The notes beneath the pieces were generated by a model. That model saw only the letters and a program-made list of their open reading frames with translations. It did no database searches and was not told the DNA's origin. From contig NC_052405.1 of assembly GCF_009389715.1 (NCBI RefSeq), positions 8,659,194 through 8,723,193 on the forward strand: a stretch of 64,000 bases of DNA. The letters are read 5' to 3'. Positions within the stretch are counted from its first letter, which is position 1; every line of letters starts with the position of its first letter. This document shows, piece after piece, positions 1-12,338 of the stretch. Origin of the DNA: Phoenix dactylifera. Taxonomy: Eukaryota; Streptophyta; Magnoliopsida; Arecales; Arecaceae. The position numbers and the translations under genes are program-made.

Positions 1-174
1 AGAGTACCAGTGTGTTATCCTACAATAAGCTCAGCCGCTTAGGTATCTGAAGCAGAAGTAAGGAGTGGGGTGATTATTTATAGTGTTTGTAAAATTTAGA
101 TCACACTGGCCAAAAAAGAGGAAAAAATGAACAATCTTAGGAAGCAAATAACTATGATAGAGAGTAGGGCATAC

Positions 175-3100
175 TCTTCCTTCTGACTGTGAACAGCAAT
201 TGTTGGATACAAAGGACCTTTTATACCTTTGGGGACGATTCCAACAAGTTTTGCATTTTTTCTGCAAATCAAGACAGAATTTTTAAATAAACATAAAAGT
301 GTTAAAAACAATTGTTTTTTAGATCGACCAATTAAAATGCCATGCTACCTGAATGAATCTCAGGCTAAAAACTCAAACATTGACTAATTTCGTCATTCAG
401 TCCAAAAGAGTGTCTATTAACTAAAGGGGATAGAATGCCTACCAAATAAAGGGGAAATGCTTACCAACTTGAAGACATTTTGAACCAACATTTAACAACT
501 TACTTCCAGATTTGGTTTAGGTACAAAGCCATAATGAAATATTCTGGCAAATTCAGTACCAGTTTCTTCGGTTTCAGGTCAAAATAAGTTTTTTTAAAAA
601 AAGAACAAGGAATGAACATATAAATGTATATATTTTTAAAAAATCAGGTCAAAACCATGGTAGGCATCATTTTTTGATGCAGCATATTCTTCAAGCAAAT
701 ACATCATGATTCTTGTCTGGAACCTCATCATAAATGTAAGAAATTATACATAATTAGAAAGACATAAAATGTTTGTTAGTAAATAAAAAAGAAACTTCTT
801 AGATATAATAAATTATGTGGTAAAACTTTAAAAATAAATATATGTATTTGTATCAGCATAACACATAATATCTTCACCATATCGTACGTAAAATTAGAAT
901 CTTATACGACCTTCATATTTTCATGTTGAAATTATATAAATACCTAATTTTCAAATTTTTAATTAGTGGTAACAGTAAAACTAATACCTCATTGTGTTAA
1001 TATCTTCCCCAAATATAGGGATTCTATTAATACACTGAGGGAACTTTGTTGTATGCATGTTGCAAAGCAAAGAAAAGATATGCTTCTAAACAATGTGAAA
1101 ATTCACAACATATAAACGGATCTGGAATATCTTGTTTAATTTATATGAACCCAATATATATACTAAAAGAGCATGAATTGTATTCTGTCAAAAGCAATCC
1201 CAAGCATCAGATCTAACTGAAGAGATCCTAACTGCCTAACTGTTCTATTTCACAGCTTTTGCACCTAATTGAAGAAATCCTATCATCTAAACCACTGTCT
1301 CTGCATCCCAAAGCTCATGTCTCAGTCCAAGAGACAAACGTAGCATACCTGTGTCCCATATCAATATATCTTGGATCATGGTTACCCAAACACTTGCCCT
1401 ATGTTTGCTACAAAAAGGAGCAATCTCGCAACCAACAAGATGACACGAAGAAACATATTATGTTTGATGCTCTATGGAGTTGGAGATGGAGTTTAATCTC
1501 CCATTGTCGCAGTGAGTCCCGTTAGAACTCTAATGGTGCAATCTTCCTGCTGAAGAGCAAGTCAGCAGTTGGGGCCACGAGTGATCACGTTCAGCTAGAT
1601 AAGAATTTGAAATAGGATTGGTGAGGCCCAGCAGTTGGAAATTATAAAGAAGCCAGGTAGCTTGGTTATTGTCAGAAAGCTGAAATGTTTGGGAGGGGAA
1701 TATCCCGAAATCTCTCTCTCATTCAAAAGCTTATTAATGCGAGTTAACATAAACAACTGAGCAGAATATGAGTTTGAAGCTTTATCACATATATCAAGTG
1801 ATCAAAAGATCCAACTGTAACTCAACAAAAAGATACATTTTGTTGCTAGTTTGAATTAATGGATTAAAACTACATCATCAATTCAATTAATAAGAGCTAA
1901 TAGATTTTTCTCATATTTGTAGTAAAGATATGTTTTTAATCTTACAGCTAGCAAATTAGGTTCATTGGGTAGCAAATGCAAATTACGGATTTGAATTTGA
2001 ACCATACGAACCAACAAACTAGGTAACACAGGCTGCGATTACAAGTTATCACTCTACTGGTCTTGTGTTGGCCGCTTGATGCTATTTTCATTTGGTTTAG
2101 AGGAAAAAGGTTAACTCTTGGATCTAAAAATAAATAATCGAGGCCATTCAAATTAAACAATTCTTTTGTAAATCTTCATTCTCTGCAGTGTGCAGTTCTC
2201 TTAAATCTAAACAAGTTGATGTTTAATTTCTTGAAACTAATAACCAACCATGGTCTGCCGTACCGGTCCGGCCTGGGACCGGTACCGGATCAGCGTGGAA
2301 TTCGGTACCGGTTGCTTATCGTTGGAGAACCAGTGCGGGACCGGTACGGGACTGTTATGGGACCGGTATGCACCGGGCCGGGCCGTTACCGGTATGCCGA
2401 CCGATATCGGTACGGCGACCTTGCAACCAACTTTACATTTCTCCTAAATTTCTTGAAACCCCACAACCAAACAGTTGTGAATTTTCTGAATACACATAGT
2501 CCAAAATTCAAAGCTACACAAGAACTTACTTGAGGATGGATTTTCAATCAATTTCAGGAAGAAAGAAAGAAAAATTAACACAAGAAAGATATTAAAAATT
2601 GATAATGCGTTAAATTAGCCCCATAAATTAGTTTTGGATAAATTCTAGCCCAAATTTGCTCTGTTTTAACCAAAAGTCTTCAACTGCAATCAAAAGTTAA
2701 AACCCTGTTCAGAACATTGAGGACAGTCATAGTGAAGAACTTCAGCAAATTTATCAGTATGCTGACAGATCAACAAATCACGTAACTATGCATGTAACGA
2801 TGAAAGTCCAACCAGGTTCTTATTTAAAACTAACAACCAACTTACGTGAAAAAGAATTCTTGTGATGCATAATTGATACCAGCACCTATTGTATCACCAG
2901 ATGTAAATGTGGGGCCAAAAGATTCCCCTTTTCCATGTCCATGATAAAGACAACCATCGTCCCCATGATATCCACAACTATTAGCTTCCCAACTGGCAGA
3001 AAGAATATTGAAGAAAAAAGAATTGTTCAACATCAAGATACAAAGAGACAGCAGCGGGCTAAAACTCATCAAGTAGTTATTTTAATGATTGAAGTAATAT

Positions 3101-4293
3101 GAGAACATCAGATAGCAATTCCATGATAAATAAATTTTCAGCAAAAAAAAGAATCATATGAAAGTTATTTTAATTAAAGATGGAAGGGGGCATGACAACA
3201 TGGAGCAATTATCAACCTCACACAAAGTTTGTAGCAAAGCCCAGAGCATACGAAGTATGAACGATGGGCTGAACAACACCAACCTTCTAGAATATGTTAT
3301 GAGCAAAAAATGTTTTCAGAGACATATATTCAGCTATCAAAAGAAACATGTATAGGAAATGCACTAAGGCTTAGATATTTCATTCTCCCAGGTGAAAAAT
3401 GAAGACACTTGCTCTAATGATCTGCACTATGTGATATATAAAATAGTTGAGGTAAACTTAGGGTTATTTTTGAGGAAGCATTTTGCTTCTAAACAAAAGA
3501 ACATCAACAGTTCAAAAGTATTATTGGATGTTAAAACATATTGCTTGCTCTCATCTACTCATTATCACTATCCACCTTCCATTTTAACATGGAGCAAAAG
3601 TTTCTATGAACTTCAACATTAAGTTAAGATTGAGACGCCATACCAGACTAATAAAAGTCCACAAATTCTAAGCACCATGTTAAATGTTTTGTAAAAATCA
3701 TTATCTTGTATGCATAACACGAACGCATCAGTAATTGTCAAGGAGCAGATAAGAGAAGATAACAATATGAGTCCTTAATTAACAGGATAAAAGATTTCAA
3801 TATGAATCTTTGTTATAATCACTTGGAATACGAGAAATAAACTTTATCAAATGACCATAATTCAGAACTTATATATATCAAGAATTATGCTTAAAACAAG
3901 CCAATCGGCTCAACAATGAGAATCACGTTACCCAGGTTGCCGCCGCATATTGAACTGCTGCGTGGTGAAACCGATGGCAATCTGCCCCTTCTGACCCGCA
4001 TTCTTCACCGTCATCTCGAAGTAGTACACGAACCGCCGAGTAGGGGCGGGGCAATCAGCCTGCACCACCCCAACATCATGCCCATGATGTTGGCATCCTA
4101 CGTACTGTACCGACATCTTATCCGTCGAGACGATGTTGAACAAGCCTGAGCTGTTGATTGTGTTCAGGTGCGACGGCACTGGCTCCGAATCCAGCTCCTC
4201 CTCCATCTTCTTCCACTCCGGGCCCGACCTCCACCGTGCCGCCAGCCGGAAGAGGTCAATGGGACTGGAAGCTAATTCTTGATTGCTGACCAT
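175..4293 (-). CDS. RanBPM-like SPRY-domain protein, N-terminal part (three exons; continues off the left edge)
   Basis: The three exons seen are 3932-4293, 2846-2992 and 175-261. They join in frame with GT-AG borders and give about 198 residues. A short leader (to about residue 35) is followed by a SPRY domain, recognised by HGHDVGVVQAD, YYFEMTVKNAG, QIAIGFT, MRRQPGWEANSCGYHGDDG, INYASQEFFFTKN and GPLYPTIAVHSQ. Plant RanBPM proteins (Arabidopsis At1g35470 type) continue with LisH, CTLH and CRA domains, which would lie to the left of this window. The family is known as a scaffold of the CTLH/GID ubiquitin ligase in cytosol and nucleus; that role is inferred by homology. The start at 4293 is the first ATG before the conserved block. 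A GAG/GTAAGC site near 4567 and a tttttcaattgaaaaactag-like acceptor near 4310 suggest an intron in the 5' leader. Intron 2 (262-2845) carries a hAT-like MITE. Confidence 0.88.
2249..2423. mobile_element. hAT-like MITE with TACCGG motifs, copy 1 (175 bp)
   Basis: The element lies in intron 2 of the RanBPM-like gene. Its ends are CATGGTCTGCCGTACCG and, on the other strand, CAAGGTCGCCGTACCG, an imperfect terminal inverted repeat. It is flanked by taaccaac (2241-2248) and caaccaac (2424-2431), a 7/8 match that fits the 8-bp target duplication of hAT elements. Many copies of CCGGTAC and ACCGGTA fill the inside. There is no coding capacity. Three relatives lie in the SR45 intron. Confidence 0.75.
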
Positions 4294-4679
4294 CAGATCC
4301 TCTCCAAAAACCCTAGTTTTTCAATTGAAATGAAACAAATTTCCACAGATTCGAATCAAGAACACAATGAGACTCGCTCCAAAAACACTAAATTGTTCGT
4401 TTAATCCAATGAAATTCAATAAATTCGAAGCAAGACCACGACTAAACCCTCTTCAAGACCCCAAAATTAATCATTTGATCAAAAAAATTTCAAGAAATTC
4501 GAATCAAATAACAAATTAGGTCAAGAATCCATAACCTTAACAAGATTGAAGCATCAGATGGCTTACCTCAACAAGCCAGATCGATCTCAGTCCACGGCCT
4601 CCTCCGCAAAAAAAATCAAAACCCTAAGCTTCCCGGAAGACGGAAGTCGATTTCCCGAGAAACGAATGAGGAGAAGCAG

Positions 4680-6340
4680 CTGACGTGAGCATCGGGAAAC
4701 CGAGTTGAGATTTTATTAGACAAAAATGCCCTCCGCCTGTTGCCGAATAATGTCGTAGATAATTCGCAGAAACTCGATAACCCGACCTCATTAATTTAGA
4801 AATCTTAATTTTAATTAAACTTAGATATTATTAGCTATATAACATATATGAATATGACCTTAATCTTTAGAGATTGTATTTGTATCAATTTTTAATAGAT
4901 TTTGGTGACAACCATTATCGTTACAACTATTAAAATTTACATGAATACGTTGCAAATTGTTTATAAATGGCAATCTCAAATATGTGTCTAATTATAAATT
5001 TATTGTCTTTGACATTTCAAAAATGAAGAAAAAAAAGACGCAACTAAACGTCATCTCTTTTTTTTCCAACATTAGTTACAACATGAATTAATCATAGATA
5101 TTATATAACCACATGTAGAATAATTTGTGAATAATTATTGTTTACATATTTAATTAACCAAGAACAATTTGTATAAATTTCATAATTTGGGATTGAATTT
5201 TTAATGCTTTATTTGTAGCCTCTAAACATGCATGTGGGAATGTTTCCTATTATCCATATGATGGTCGGGCTTTATATTTTTTAAAAAATAAAGAAACTCT
5301 AAGAATTTACTTTATAAGTTTAATTATGAAGCTTATAATTAATTTTGAAATATCAATTACATGGTTGATATTATCGAGTTTTGTTGGTCAAGCTTTCTTT
5401 TAAGAAACTTGTGAGTGAAACCTCTCTCTAGTACATTGATAAATGCACAGAGTACTAGATGTTCTAATGGCCTGTCACATGCATGGCACATACATTTTAC
5501 TATGATTTATGTTAATTTGTTTTATTCATACTTGCATTTATATATTTTTCTTACGCATGTTATTGTTAACTATTGTCAACTACTATTTCAGAAGTTTTTG
5601 ATCATTTTAATCAAACTAAATATAAATAAAAATTTAAACATGCTTCAAAAGCAATTGAATTTTTTCAAACCAACCATTCGCTTCTCATATCATATCCCTT
5701 TTTCACCGTAGTATATCTCTGATTTACCACATATGGAGGATTATCATGATAAGAATCCTTTAGTTTTTTGAAATAGTTAAAATCTTCGTTAGTTGGTTAA
5801 GAAAATAATTTAAAAATTTGAACCAAATTCGAATCCAATTATCAATGAAATTTGGATGCGGTTTTTGATGAATTTGGTCTAAATCCAAACTCTTTTTTTG
5901 TTATTGAGTTTGGATACAAGTGTAATATGAATCCGATTCATATCGGATGTGCTTACAACCTCCATTGAGAAGCTACACAACTCTAAAAATTATGAAGGGG
6001 TAGTTTTGTTGCATACACATCTATGGCGTGAGCTCCAACCAATGGCATGCAACAGTGGGAGTTATCCCTGGTTGGTATGAGTGAAGCTACAAAGCCCAAA
6101 TAAACCATGCAAAGGGTCTCCATGCCGATGCAAAGTTTGGTGCTAGAGTTGGCCTAGAAATAATCTTTAAGATAGAGAGAGAAGCACTTCAATGTGTGCA
6201 AGGGCACTTCTAAAGTAGAGGTAGCAATGCTCAACTCGTTTAACATGACTCAATTCATTATAAATTATATCAAATTATTTGTTTAATAAAATGATTAGAT
6301 TGAAGTTTGAAATTTTGATACGCTTAACAAATATATAAGA
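4680..6340. other. AT-rich intergenic DNA, no gene recognised
   Basis: The minus-strand promoter and leader of the RanBPM-like gene should lie at roughly 4300-4750. Left of that gene's start the DNA becomes very AT-rich, with frequent stops in all frames. The 98-codon open frame at 5415-5711 is rich in Ile, Leu, Phe and Asn, as expected from AT-rich DNA, and matches no family I know. I see no RNA gene here. Confidence 0.6.
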
Positions 6341-6344
6341 TTTA

Positions 6345-6540
6345 AGCTTCGTTTGGAGAAACTTTTAGAGGGCCAAAAGCACTTTTACATGAAATAGGAG
6401 TGTTTAGTAAAAATTTCGAAAAGCCGTTCTAGCTTTTCCAGAAAGCTAAAAATAGCTTTTTGGGAGAAGCTCCATTTTGGAACTTTCCGAAAAAGCACTT
6501 TTAGGCTCGGTTGGAAAGCTATTTTTTTTACCAAAATATC
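6345..6540. repeat. Possible fold-back MITE remnant
   Basis: A stretch beginning cgtttggagaaac and ending near ggctcggttggaaagc contains repeated AGCACTTTT, AGCTTTTC and GCTTTTTGG motifs in both orientations. Plant MITEs with GTTTGG ends and AAGCACTTTT cores look like this. I could not find clean terminal repeats or a target duplication, so the borders are approximate. A highly AT-rich tract with many ATATTATATTA blocks follows to about 6930. Confidence 0.35.
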
Positions 6541-6944
6541 CTGAATAAAACACAACAATTACACAAAATGTTACTTTAATAATAGGTTAACCAATTTTAT
6601 CACATAGTTAGAAAATTTGTTATATTATAAAAAATTATTTTATATCTTTATTATTATATTATATTATAAATACAATATTATGTTACATCATATTATAATA
6701 CATTGATATATTATAGTAAATAATTTAATATTATATTTAATTTTTATGCTATAGTATACAATATTATATTACTATATTATAATAATATTATATTATATTA
6801 TAGTAATATTATACTATATTGTATATTTTATTATATTTTGTTATATAATAATATATAATGTTATTTATGATTATTTTGTCATGCTTAAAGTATTTATATA
6901 TTAAAGTGGCATAGCAAATAATATTATATTAAAGTGACCGCAGG

Positions 6945-7640
6945 GTGTCACCACGATTTGCTGCGGAGCGTGCTCGTGTACAGGCTTCAGAGATCATGCC
7001 CACCCACTCTTCAGATAGGCCTTTGACAGCTCAGGGCACCTGGGGCCCCCCTTCTGCTTCGGTAGCTCACCAGATGGTGTTTTTCACCTGGGAGCCCCCA
7101 CCCCTAAGCTTCCTCAAGGTTAATTTTGATGGGTCGGTGCTGGATGGTGGCACGCGGGGCGGTGCAGACTTTATCATACGAGACCCGCACTCCAGGATAG
7201 TGGCAGCAGGTGGCTGCTAATTGTTTGACATATCAGTTCCGCAGGCAGAGCTTCGAGCTGCTTGGGCGGGCGTGCGCCATGCGAGGATGGTCCTGCAGGC
7301 TAGCTCGATCTTTTTGGAGGGTGACTCGGCCACGGTCATCAGGTGGATCCAGAGGGGGGAGACGGCTGATGGTACAGACCACCCCTTGATCCGTGATATG
7401 CGGATGATGATGGGAGATGGGAGGGCTTTTTTGGTTAAGCATGTATTTAGGGAAGCTAATGGGGCAGCCGATTGGGTGGCGACCTATGCGGCCCACCACT
7501 CAGGGTACACTCTGTGGGGAGGGGAGGGGGAGCTTTCACAAGCTCTCCGTGAGTTGTTGTATTTTGACTTTTTTGGATGTATTCGTACACGTATTGTATG
7601 AAATATCCGTTTTCAGCCAAAAAAAAAAAAAAAAAAAAAA
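6945..7640 (+). mobile_element. 5'-truncated LINE carrying an RNase H domain and poly(A) tail
   Basis: The region encodes the C-terminal RNase H domain found in plant L1-type LINEs: LSFLKVNFDGS, PQAELRAAWAGVRHAR, LEGDSATVIRWIQ, DHPLIRDM and VFREANGAADWVATYAAHHSG. The four acidic RNase H positions are visible (Asp of FDGS, Glu of QAELRA, Asp of GDSA, Asp of AADW). One in-frame TAA at 7218-7220 separates the first Asp from the rest, so the copy is dead. A run of about 21 A residues (7620-7640) after the open frame is the retrotransposition tail. Endonuclease and most of the reverse transcriptase are missing, as expected of 5' truncation. No convincing target duplication was found. Confidence 0.85.
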
Positions 7641-7689
7641 ATATAAGATTTTTTCGCTTCTTCGTATTAATATATTTTTGATCCATATC

Positions 7690-8610
7690 GCTCCCGATCT
7701 TATATTTTGTCCGATGTGATCCGACTGCTGCCCTGAAATAAAAGCATGCAATTCCACCCGTTGGGCTTCTCGGAGATTCTTCCCACGATCGCCATCCATT
7801 TGGCGAACTTCTGCGGGACCTGATAATCGACAACCATCCTCGAACGTCACGCCGCTGGGGTCTTCCAATGGCGACGCTGCAGCCACATGATCCCGCGGAG
7901 GGAACATCACATCAACGGCCACAATCAAGTGTCGCAGCCACGTCGGATCAATGTTACATCCATTAGTCGTCCATGCACGGCACGTCATACGACGTCGGCC
8001 CACAAACTGTCGTGCTCCACCTTACAAGACCATCACGAGGACTACGGTCTTGGATCGCTTGGCATGTGGCAAGGCGTACGAATCGTCCGATCGATTCAGG
8101 AGAAGTGATTCGCCAAACGTACGGCTCTGGTCGACACATCACGTGTGCTCGGCGGACAAAATTTAAAGCACCCACTGCTTTAAAGCTCCTAACCGCCAAC
8201 CTCCGGTGTCTCGCGCTCCATGGTACGATATACTACTACTCTTTATTGTTTTTTTTTTTTTTGCAAAAAAAGAAAAATAAGAGTAGTAGTATGTTGGAGG
8301 AATAGGAAAAGGATCATCTTATCTGGAAGCACGTAGAGTGACTTGGTTAGATGTTATTGGAGAATATTTTGTAGAACTATACCGACCGCTGCGCTCCGCT
8401 TGGTACCGAATCGCAGATGGAGATTGTCTTCGTCCTTTTCTTTGGGAACAGTTTAACAGGGAGGGGGAGAGTGGATTTTCGTACCGTTTGGAGTCTTTGC
8501 TGGCTCGCATGATCGAAGCCCACCGACCGCAAGTGGGCCAGGAAGAAAAGAATTCCATGTGTGTGTGGAAGCTACCCGGCAGACGGCAGTTCTGGCTGTA
8601 TGGATCCTAA
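7690..8610. other. GC- and CpG-rich island without a recognised gene
   Basis: The base composition changes sharply from the AT-rich surroundings, with many CG dinucleotides and several overlapping open frames on both strands (for example 155 codons at 7536-8003 minus and 90 codons at 8338-8610 plus). I recognise no domain in any of them. Such open frames often arise by chance in GC-rich DNA. It could be an abandoned promoter and first exon, or captured gene DNA next to the LINE tail. Confidence 0.45.
8230..8292. repeat. Perfect 14-bp inverted repeat with A/T-rich loop
   Basis: The arms at 8230-8243 (atactactactctt) and 8279-8292 are exact reverse complements. The 35-base loop is a T run followed by an A-rich run that can extend the pairing. 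It may be the core of a small fold-back element or a hairpin formed by slippage. Confidence 0.6.
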
Positions 8611-9246
8611 TTCGGGGAGACGAGTATAATTTTTATTAGACCGTATATATTTATAGAAAAAAAATACTACTGGATAGCTTTTTTTTTATAACTCACCATT
8701 TCAGAGGCTTCACCGCATGCATATAGGTAGCAGGTGAGCTATAATTGTGCCAAAAAAAATAAAATTTACTGATCAGATGGTACCGAGCCATCACAATAAA
8801 TCGTGGATCCCGTATATAAAAGAATTTTTACACGAATATCTTCTTAAATATCGGATTTTATATGAATATCCTTCTAAAATTGATATTTGCATATATACCC
8901 TCGTAAAACACTTGTTTTGCCATTCTAACCTTTTTTTATTTTTATTTTTATTTTTGTATATACCCATGCTATCTAACGGTGTTAAAAAATTAACGGTTTC
9001 AAATTAAAATGACTAAAATATCTTTAATGGATAGATATGTAAATAGATTTTGATTCGAAAAAAAAACATGAATAATAGTGTAATTTTAAAATTTTATTTT
9101 ATTTTTAATTAATATTAATATGATTTTTTTAACAGAACAACTGTTAAATTACATGTATTTGTACAATAACATAGTTTATCAAGATATACATATAAATATT
9201 AATTTTGAAAGATTATTTATATAAAATTTGGTATTTAAAAAAAAAA

Positions 9247-9474
9247 CTATAAAAAAACACTGGTAAGAGGTTTGGGGATATTTGGTTTGACCATTTCAAC
9301 AGAAGTACGAATTAAAGCAGGGGACATGTTTGATACCACCTTTCTGTTTTTTTTTAAAAAAAAACTTTCACTATTTCAGCGCGACTCCCCTGTTCGTGCC
9401 TCCGGATTCCCCACCGCGTCTCCTTCGCACCCTACTTCCCGCTCCGCCGCGGCACTCCGGCGCTCCGACCTACG
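9247..9474 (+). promoter_or_regulatory. Probable promoter and non-coding first exon of the bZIP gene
   Basis: A TATA-like ctataaaaaaac lies at 9247-9258. About 120 bases later the sequence becomes rich in C and T with CpG (from about 9378), typical of a plant 5' leader. A donor-like CTACG/GTAAAA stands at 9474/9475. On the far side of a roughly 2.8-kb intron the acceptor tctcgcag (ending 12319) precedes the coding start by 19 bases. This is inference from composition and splice consensus; the leader could instead extend further into the CT-rich stretch to about 9800. Confidence 0.4.
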
Positions 9475-12162
9475 GTAAAAATCCTCTATTCTACCTCTGT
9501 ATCTCTCCACTTTCTCTACTTTTCTCAACTACGGCAGATCCGGCCTCACCGGACCGTCTCCCTTGCTTTTCTCCCCTAGATCTCATGTGTTAGAGCCTTA
9601 TCGGGCCCCGATCTCACCGTCTCTTACCGCCTCTCCCCGCTTCTTCTCTCTCTTTTCCGATGAAGAGCACCGAGGCCCCCTCCTTGTCTGCTTCTTTCTC
9701 TCGCCTTCTCTTCTGCGGCTGGCCGACAGCCAAAGCCCCCTACCACCCCTCCTCCTCTGCTTCCTTTTCCTCTCTTCTGCGGCTGGATGGCTCTTTGGTG
9801 CCGTGGCCACAGGCGCAGGCCCTGTGGCTCTAATTGTTTCCGTGGAATGGTAGTGGGTTGGCTTATTGATGGTGATTAATTTAGTGCTTTGAATGCCTTC
9901 GACAAACAACATTAGGGAAGGGTCCAGCTGGAGGGGGAAATGGTGAATTTTTGGTTGCTTTTGTTTAGCGTTTGGTCTTGGTTTGTAATGTTTTTCCTAT
10001 TTCAGACATGATTTTTGTTTGTGGATTATGACATGTTCTAGGCTTTCAGATTACGAACCGTGGATTATGACATCTTCAGATGTCTGAACCTGTTTTTCAT
10101 GAATCATGACATATTGATCATGGCTTATGAAATATGTGCAGATGCTATTTTCTAAAGGGATAGAATGAAGTTACTTTTGCTTTCTCCCCTTCTTTCATAT
10201 TGGTTCAGAACGATAGGCTTGTTGGTTGTCGATCGGTAAAGGGAAGAGTTGGAAATAGGATCCCTGTTTTGGACTTGTTAACCATAATTCATATTTGGGC
10301 TTGTTAAGCATGATGTCTATTGCTCACTGCAGGTCTTATAGTAGAGGAATTAGAGAATAGCAAAGAAAATACAATTGCTTCGAATTTTTTACTTTGGCTT
10401 TTACCTAAAAGTTCTATTTCTTTCTATTGTCAGGAAACATAATGGCGACTACCAAACATGTTTCTGTTGTCAGAAATCTTAAAAGAAAAAGTGGAATCAG
10501 ATTTTCTGTTTTTTAGTGACAGTGATGCCAAAGGCAGCCTTAATGTTTTGCTTATGTTGTTCTTTATCATTTTGCAAGGCCTTTGTCCATGCTCATGCAG
10601 AAACTCATCTTAGGTACTCCAAAAATTAGTTGCCAGACAAGCTGCAACAACTAGGACTGCAATAATAGCAGTCCGTATATATTTTTCTAGCCTAGTCATA
10701 GTCGATTACATACTATAAATCAAATTACACGAACCAGTCATGTATGCAATCGAATGACGAGCAGCATCTATGGTTATTAGCCAACCAGTCACTTGGCTGA
10801 TTGTTTTTTAGAACTAAATAGGAGGAAATTCAATTGAAATCAAGTAAGGGTAATATTCAAACATAGGTTACTGTATCCAACATAAAATAATATAACCAAC
10901 TCAATCTACACCCTTGTTTTATCTAGATTAGTTAGCATTCTTTTTTAATCGGAGGGAACCTAAGTTCAGATCCTAATGATGGCATTGCCACCATATATAC
11001 ATATACATACATATATACATACATACAGATAGATAACAATTATAGGTAATGCATGCATCTCCCTACCTCTAAGTTAAGAAGTCAAAACTAACTATCTAAT
11101 AACCAACAAATTTTTTCCAGACACCTCAGCCCTAGGAACTTTGCAAAAAAACAGGAATGTAAAGCATTCACAACCCAAGTGATTTGTTGACTATCATTGA
11201 CAATTCACTTGACTTGCATTAGCAAAAACGTATCCTACTTGTGACGACCATTATTATGTATCCTTATTTAGGTATCTTTTTCTTCTTGTCACGATAACCT
11301 AATATCATATATAAAAAAAGCCCTATGAAGCCTAGCATAAATATCTTGAATTGATACAAGAGAAATTTGACTTGAAACAAATGCTTATGTTACCACAATT
11401 CACAGTATCTAGTTTACTAGATCTATCTTCAAAAAAAAGGAAATTGGTATGTAAAGGGCCCTAAATAATTTTTAAGGAAGCAAGCAAATCAACATTTTTC
11501 CTTTTCTCAGGTCCAGTAACTTTAGAAAACAAATAGTTTAGATTTGATATTTGAACAATGTCAGCAGCTAATCTTTATGAGTTATGACTTTCCCCCCACT
11601 GCAACCCCCCCCCCCCCCCAACACCCCCAAAAAAAAAGAAGGAAAATTGTAGTAAATGATCTTGCCATGCACATGCACACAAGAAGGTTTATTATAACTT
11701 AATGTGATTCTCCATGATAAATTTATTAAATAATGTGGATCACTGTTTAATGTACAATAATCTTATTTTGCAATAGCAAGATATAATAAGAAAGCGACAA
11801 TAAGGACAATTCAAGATAAAGCATAGATCACATGCATTTTGTTGGTTTTCAATATGATTTTATATAATCAAATATCTTTTTTAGAGAAATTGTCTAATAC
11901 AATATCAAGTTGATTATGTGGACTGTTCTCTAGTTTGATAATTTTGAATTATAATTTAAATCACAAAATGAAAACACTCTAATCATAGTTTGTTTCTTCT
12001 TACACTAGTCATTATGATAATTTAGAAGTAATGATTCTAGTGCAATTGTTGGATTCAGATTACCACTTTCATCTAAAGATACAACACCAACTATTTGTCA
12101 ACAATTGATGTGAAAAGTCCATTCTCTTCTTAATGACGATTCCCTTCTTGATGTAAAAAGTC

Positions 12163-12164
<2 letters not shown>

Positions 12165-12204
<40 letters not shown>
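12165..12204. repeat. (TC)n microsatellite
   Basis: About twenty TC units stand roughly 130 bases upstream of the coding start of the bZIP gene, inside the inferred leader intron. Confidence 0.9.
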
Positions 12205-12208
<4 letters not shown>

Positions 12209-12338
12209 CATCTATTGTTCAATGAATCTTGAATGCAAAATGGAACAATATGATTCCATTTGTTTGGATTTTAGTTGATCTTGTTGTCATTTTTCTGACA
12301 TTATATATATGTCTCGCAGTTTGGGGCTCTGATAGATC

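Noticed and set aside
7221-7601. 126-codon open frame that looks like a host ribonuclease H gene
   Set aside because: It is the tail of a truncated LINE: it lacks its own start context, has a stop just upstream inside the domain, and ends in a poly(A) run.
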